A stretch of DNA of 64,000 nucleotides, from assembly GCA_903928115.1 (NCBI GenBank), contig CAIYPP010000103.1:62001-126000 (forward strand), read 5' to 3'. This DNA comes from an uncultured Planctomycetota bacterium. Lineage in GTDB: Bacteria; Planctomycetota; UBA1135; GCA-002686595. Numbering within the stretch: the first letter of the stretch is position 1; the number at the start of each line of letters is the position of its first letter. Below the pieces are notes generated by a model. The model made no database searches. It had not been told where the DNA came from and saw nothing but the letters and a program-made list of their open reading frames with translations. Below, piece after piece: positions 61,176-64,000 of this stretch. Position numbers and translations under genes: made by a program.

Positions 61176-64000
61176 ATGTCTTTCCTCTTCGCTGCCGTGC
61201 TGCTCGTTCAGTCGCCCGCTGCCCCGCTCGAGCTTCCCCGCGTCGCGGACGAACGCGATGCCGTGATCGGCGAGGCGCGCTTCGTTCCGGTCTCGCTCGA
61301 CGACTCGATCCCGCTCCCCACGCGCGCGGTGTACGCGCCGGGAGACGCTGGGGACACGCTGCAGACCAAGGCGAGCGGGGATCCGTACTTCCTAGGCTTC
61401 GCGGCCGGCAAGCACTATCCGCCGTCGGAGGAGCGCATCGATCCGCGCCTCAGTGACATCGTCGCGAACCTGCCTGTGGATGGCCGCGGCGCGGCGCGCA
61501 CGTACGCGTTCGTGATGTTCCAAAAGCGCATGACCGAGCCGCGTGTGCGCGCGCTCGAAGCGCTCGGCGCGAAGGTGATCGAGTTCCACCCCTTCTACAC
61601 GCTGAAGGTGAGCTTCGACCCCGCGCAGCTGCAGGCGCTCGCAGACCTCGACTTCGTGCGCTGGGTCGGCAGCGTCCAGCCGTGGCAGAAGCTGCACCCC
61701 GACACGACGGCGCTCTTCAGCAAGGCGCAGCCGGGCGAGAAGCTCGCGCTGCACATCAACGTGTTCGAGAGCGACCTGTGCGCGGCTTCGACGCGCGTGC
61801 TCGTCGCTCCGGCGATGGAGAGCGATCCCGAGGGCAACAAGCGTCGCGGCAACCCGGCCCACGATGCCTATGACACCTTTGCCAACGGCTGGCAGCAGCG
61901 CGCGCTCGAGCAGCTCGGCATTGAGGTCGGACCGTGGACGGAGTCGATCCGCGCCTTCGACGCGCGCGTGCCGAAGGAGCGGCTCGAAGAGCTGCTCGCG
62001 CTCGATTTCGTGCAGTTCCTCGATCCGGTGACGGAGGCCGACTACGACCACGACGAGGGCATGCCGATGTCGAACGCGGACCGCGTCCGCGCCTCGTACA
62101 ACGGCGGCACCAGCGGCAACTGTCAAGCTGGCTACATCGACAGCGGTTACTACGCCGCGCACACGGCGCTCGATGCGTGGGTCGTCGGCTGGGACTACTC
62201 CGGCGCGGGCGATCCGTTCGACGACACGAACGGCCACGGCTCGCACGTCGCAGGCACGATCCTCGGCAACAACGACGTCGACGACAGCTACCAAGGCGGT
62301 GCACCGGGCTTGGGGCTCACGACGTCTCGGCGCTTCTTCGTCATCCGCAACGGCAGCGGCGCTTCCTTTGCGACGCGCCTCTCGAAGATGAACTCGAGCT
62401 ACGACGACGGCACGAACATCTCGTCGGCGCCGATGGTCGTCAGCAACTCGTACAGCACGAACGTCGTCACCACCGCGTACATCGGCAGCGAGTCGGAGTC
62501 CCGCACGATCGACGCGAACGCCTTCGACAACGACCAGCTCTGGATCTGGTCGGCGAGCAACGAAGGTCCGACTTCCGGAACGCTCGGCAAGGAATCGGTC
62601 GCCAAGAACGCGTTGACGGTCGGCAACTCGCTCAAGTGGCGCGACGCGTCGGTGGGGGATCCGGGCACGATCTGGACGGGCTCGAGCCGCGGTCCCTGCG
62701 GCGACGGACGCTGGAAGCCCAACCTCTCGGCGGTCGGTCAGGGCCTGCTCTCCGTTCAAGCCGGCACGACCACGGGCTACGCCCTCAGGGGCGGCACGAG
62801 CATGTCGACACCGCTCGTGTCGAGCATCGCCGCGCAGCTCTGCGACCACTACTCGTTCCTGCGCTACAACCCCTCCGCGCTGTCGGCGGTGCTCATGGCG
62901 GGCACGCTCTCGTGGGCGGATCAAGTAATCGACTCGCCGACCACCGACGCTTCGCACCTCAACTCCTACGGCGTCGGCCGCCTCGATTCCTACAAGGCGA
63001 ACTGGGCCTCGTCGCAGCAGGACCTGTACTTCTGGAGCTTCGATCAGGGCTGGCTCGCCGGCGGAGTCGAGCTCGACTTCACGGTCGACGCCGGCGCGAC
63101 GCGACTGACGGTGGTGTACCACTACAAGGAGGCCGCGGCTTCGGCGGGTGCATCGCAGGCGCTCGTGAATGACATCGACATGTACCTCGACGCATCGCCG
63201 TTCACGGGCAACACGAGCTCGGGCGACTACACGGCCCAGCAGTCGTCGATCGACAACACCGAAGTGCGCATGCTCAACAGTCCGACGCCGACGGCTTGGA
63301 AGGTCAAGCTGCACCCGTCGGCGATCCAGCCCTTTCAAACGACGCGCGGCGGCGTGTGCGTGATCATCACATACGGAGATACGACTCCGACGCCGACGCT
63401 CAACCTCACTTCGAGTGCAACCTACGTGAACACGCTCGAAGACGTGACGTTCGCGGCGACCTACTCGAACCCCGCGAGCTTCGCTTCGAGCGTCTACTTC
63501 GACTCCACCTCGTCTGGCGACACTCTGCAGGCTTCCTACAACACCATGCTCGACGGCTCGACCGCCGACTTGATGGCCAATGTCACGGGCGGCCGTGACG
63601 TCACGATGGGCAATGTGATCCACAACTCCAGCCGCACGCACCGCTGGACGACGCGCTGGTCCATCGAGGGGGTCAAGACGTTCCAAGTCAGCGCTCGCTC
63701 GGATAACGCGGCCGACGTCTCGGACACGGTCACGGTCTACGTCGACAACACCCCTCCGCCGCTGCCCACCGGCCTGCAGTCGACGACCCACACTCCGAAC
63801 GTTTGGACCAACGACACCACGATTTCGTTCTCGTGGACTCAGCCTGGCGATGGGGTCTCGGGCGTCGATGGTTACGGCTTGTTCTTGAGCACGGGTTCGC
63901 CCGGCTCGCCCTCGACCGTCAAGGACATCGAGCAGGTGCTCACGTACTCGACGACCCTCACGCAGGGTTCTTGGTACTTCAACCTGCGGCCGGTGGACAA
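61176..64000 (+). CDS. Secreted subtilisin-like serine protease (S8), 3' end outside window
   Basis: The frame is open from ATG 61176 to the window edge (more than 940 residues). A hydrophobic N-terminus (MSFLFAAVLLVQSPAAP) is a likely signal. A propeptide-like region follows (RTYAFVMFQKRMTEPRVRAL, HPFYTLKVSFDPAQL). The S8 triad is seen as YIDSGYY (Asp322), NGHGSHVAGTI (His354) and GTSMSTP (Ser542). After the catalytic domain come beta-rich repeats with Asp/Thr-rich strands (VYVDNTPPPLPTGL, TTISFSWTQPGD), typical of fibronectin or Ig-like modules in exported proteins. Probably an extracellular protease. Confidence 0.92.
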   Translation, partial: MSFLFAAVLLVQSPAAPLELPRVADERDAVIGEARFVPVSLDDSIPLPTRAVYAPGDAGDTLQTKASGDPYFLGFAAGKHYPPSEERIDPRLSDIVANLPVDGRGAARTYAFVMFQKRMTEPRVRALEALGAKVIEFHPFYTLKVSFDPAQLQALADLDFVRWVGSVQPWQKLHPDTTALFSKAQPGEKLALHINVFESDLCAASTRVLVAPAMESDPEGNKRRGNPAHDAYDTFANGWQQRALEQLGIEVGPWTESIRAFDARVPKERLEELLALDFVQFLDPVTEADYDHDEGMPMSNADRVRASYNGGTSGNCQAGYIDSGYYAAHTALDAWVVGWDYSGAGDPFDDTNGHGSHVAGTILGNNDVDDSYQGGAPGLGLTTSRRFFVIRNGSGASFATRLSKMNSSYDDGTNISSAPMVVSNSYSTNVVTTAYIGSESESRTIDANAFDNDQLWIWSASNEGPTSGTLGKESVAKNALTVGNSLKWRDASVGDPGTIWTGSSRGPCGDGRWKPNLSAVGQGLLSVQAGTTTGYALRGGTSMSTPLVSSIAAQLCDHYSFLRYNPSALSAVLMAGTLSWADQVIDSPTTDASHLNSYGVGRLDSYKANWASSQQDLYFWSFDQGWLAGGVELDFTVDAGATRLTVVYHYKEAAASAGASQALVNDIDMYLDASPFTGNTSSGDYTAQQSSIDNTEVRMLNSPTPTAWKVKLHPSAIQPFQTTRGGVCVIITYGDTTPTPTLNLTSSATYVNTLEDVTFAATYSNPASFASSVYFDSTSSGDTLQASYNTMLDGSTADLMANVTGGRDVTMGNVIHNSSRTHRWTTRWSIEGVKTFQVSARSDNAADVSDTVTVYVDNTPPPLPTGLQSTTHTPNVWTNDTTISFSWTQPGDGVSGVDGYGLFLSTGSPGSPSTVKDIEQVLTYSTTLTQGSWYFNLRPVD

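Noticed and set aside
61392-63791. A 799-residue minus-strand frame opposite the subtilase gene
   Set aside because: The plus strand carries the Asp-His-Ser triad in order; the minus frame has no domain and is Arg/Val-rich.

Overview
The window looks like chromosomal DNA of a G+C-rich planctomycete (phylum Planctomycetota). The grounds are several sulfatases, a secreted-protein C-terminal module containing FLCVKAPTQR, FG-GAP, lamin-tail and fasciclin surface proteins, and an archaeal-type (type II) methionine aminopeptidase. The phylum assignment is an inference from gene content, not from a marker gene.

Layout. 1-6.7 kb: two tandem sulfatases (the first cut by the window edge), an ABC permease and its likely ATPase separated by an inserted opposite-strand hydrolase/thioesterase pair, a radical SAM enzyme and a hypothetical membrane protein. 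6.8-18.1 kb: a complete 11-gene complex I operon nuoABCDHIJKLMN, without nuoEFG, whose NuoL carries a long histidine-rich insert; a 36-codon membrane microprotein follows nuoN. 18.2-22.3 kb: two formylglycine-type sulfatases and a convergent sulfatase-like gene with a broken active-site motif. 22.3-25.1 kb: two methyltransferases and a glycosyltransferase. 25.1-31.2 kb: a DinG-like Fe-S helicase with a decayed exonuclease domain, and topA. 31.4-35.9 kb: leucine-type dehydrogenase, a 37-bp tandem hairpin array, a Ser/Thr kinase, a small lipoprotein, methionine aminopeptidase and a short glycosyltransferase-like protein. 36-42.5 kb: two secreted proteins, a radical SAM protein and mutS. 42.7-46.3 kb: three lipoproteins in the order COG3014-like, YcfL, LpoB, which points to regulation of a class A peptidoglycan synthase, then a glycosyltransferase. 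46.3-53.5 kb: large secreted proteins and a long direct repeat flanking a lipoprotein with a possible Cys/His active site. 53.6-57.7 kb: a translationally coupled HIT/HNH pair and a beta-lactamase-like/esterase fusion. 57.7-64 kb: a sugar epimerase, a zinc-ribbon protein, ATP-dependent PEP carboxykinase and the start of a large subtilase running off the right edge.

How the genes work together. The nuo operon encodes the quinone-reducing and proton-pumping arms of complex I; its electron-input module must be encoded elsewhere or replaced. Sulfatases, FG-GAP, FAS1, lamin-tail and subtilase proteins form an exported degradative and surface repertoire. Glycosyltransferases, methyltransferases and the epimerase suggest polysaccharide synthesis scattered among housekeeping genes. 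No tRNA, rRNA, CRISPR array or recognisable insertion sequence was seen. The strongest oddities are the hairpin array (32.5-32.7 kb), the 284-bp direct repeat (51.8/53.2 kb), the decayed exonuclease in the helicase, the sulfatase-like protein lacking the formylglycine motif, and the HIT/HNH pair.
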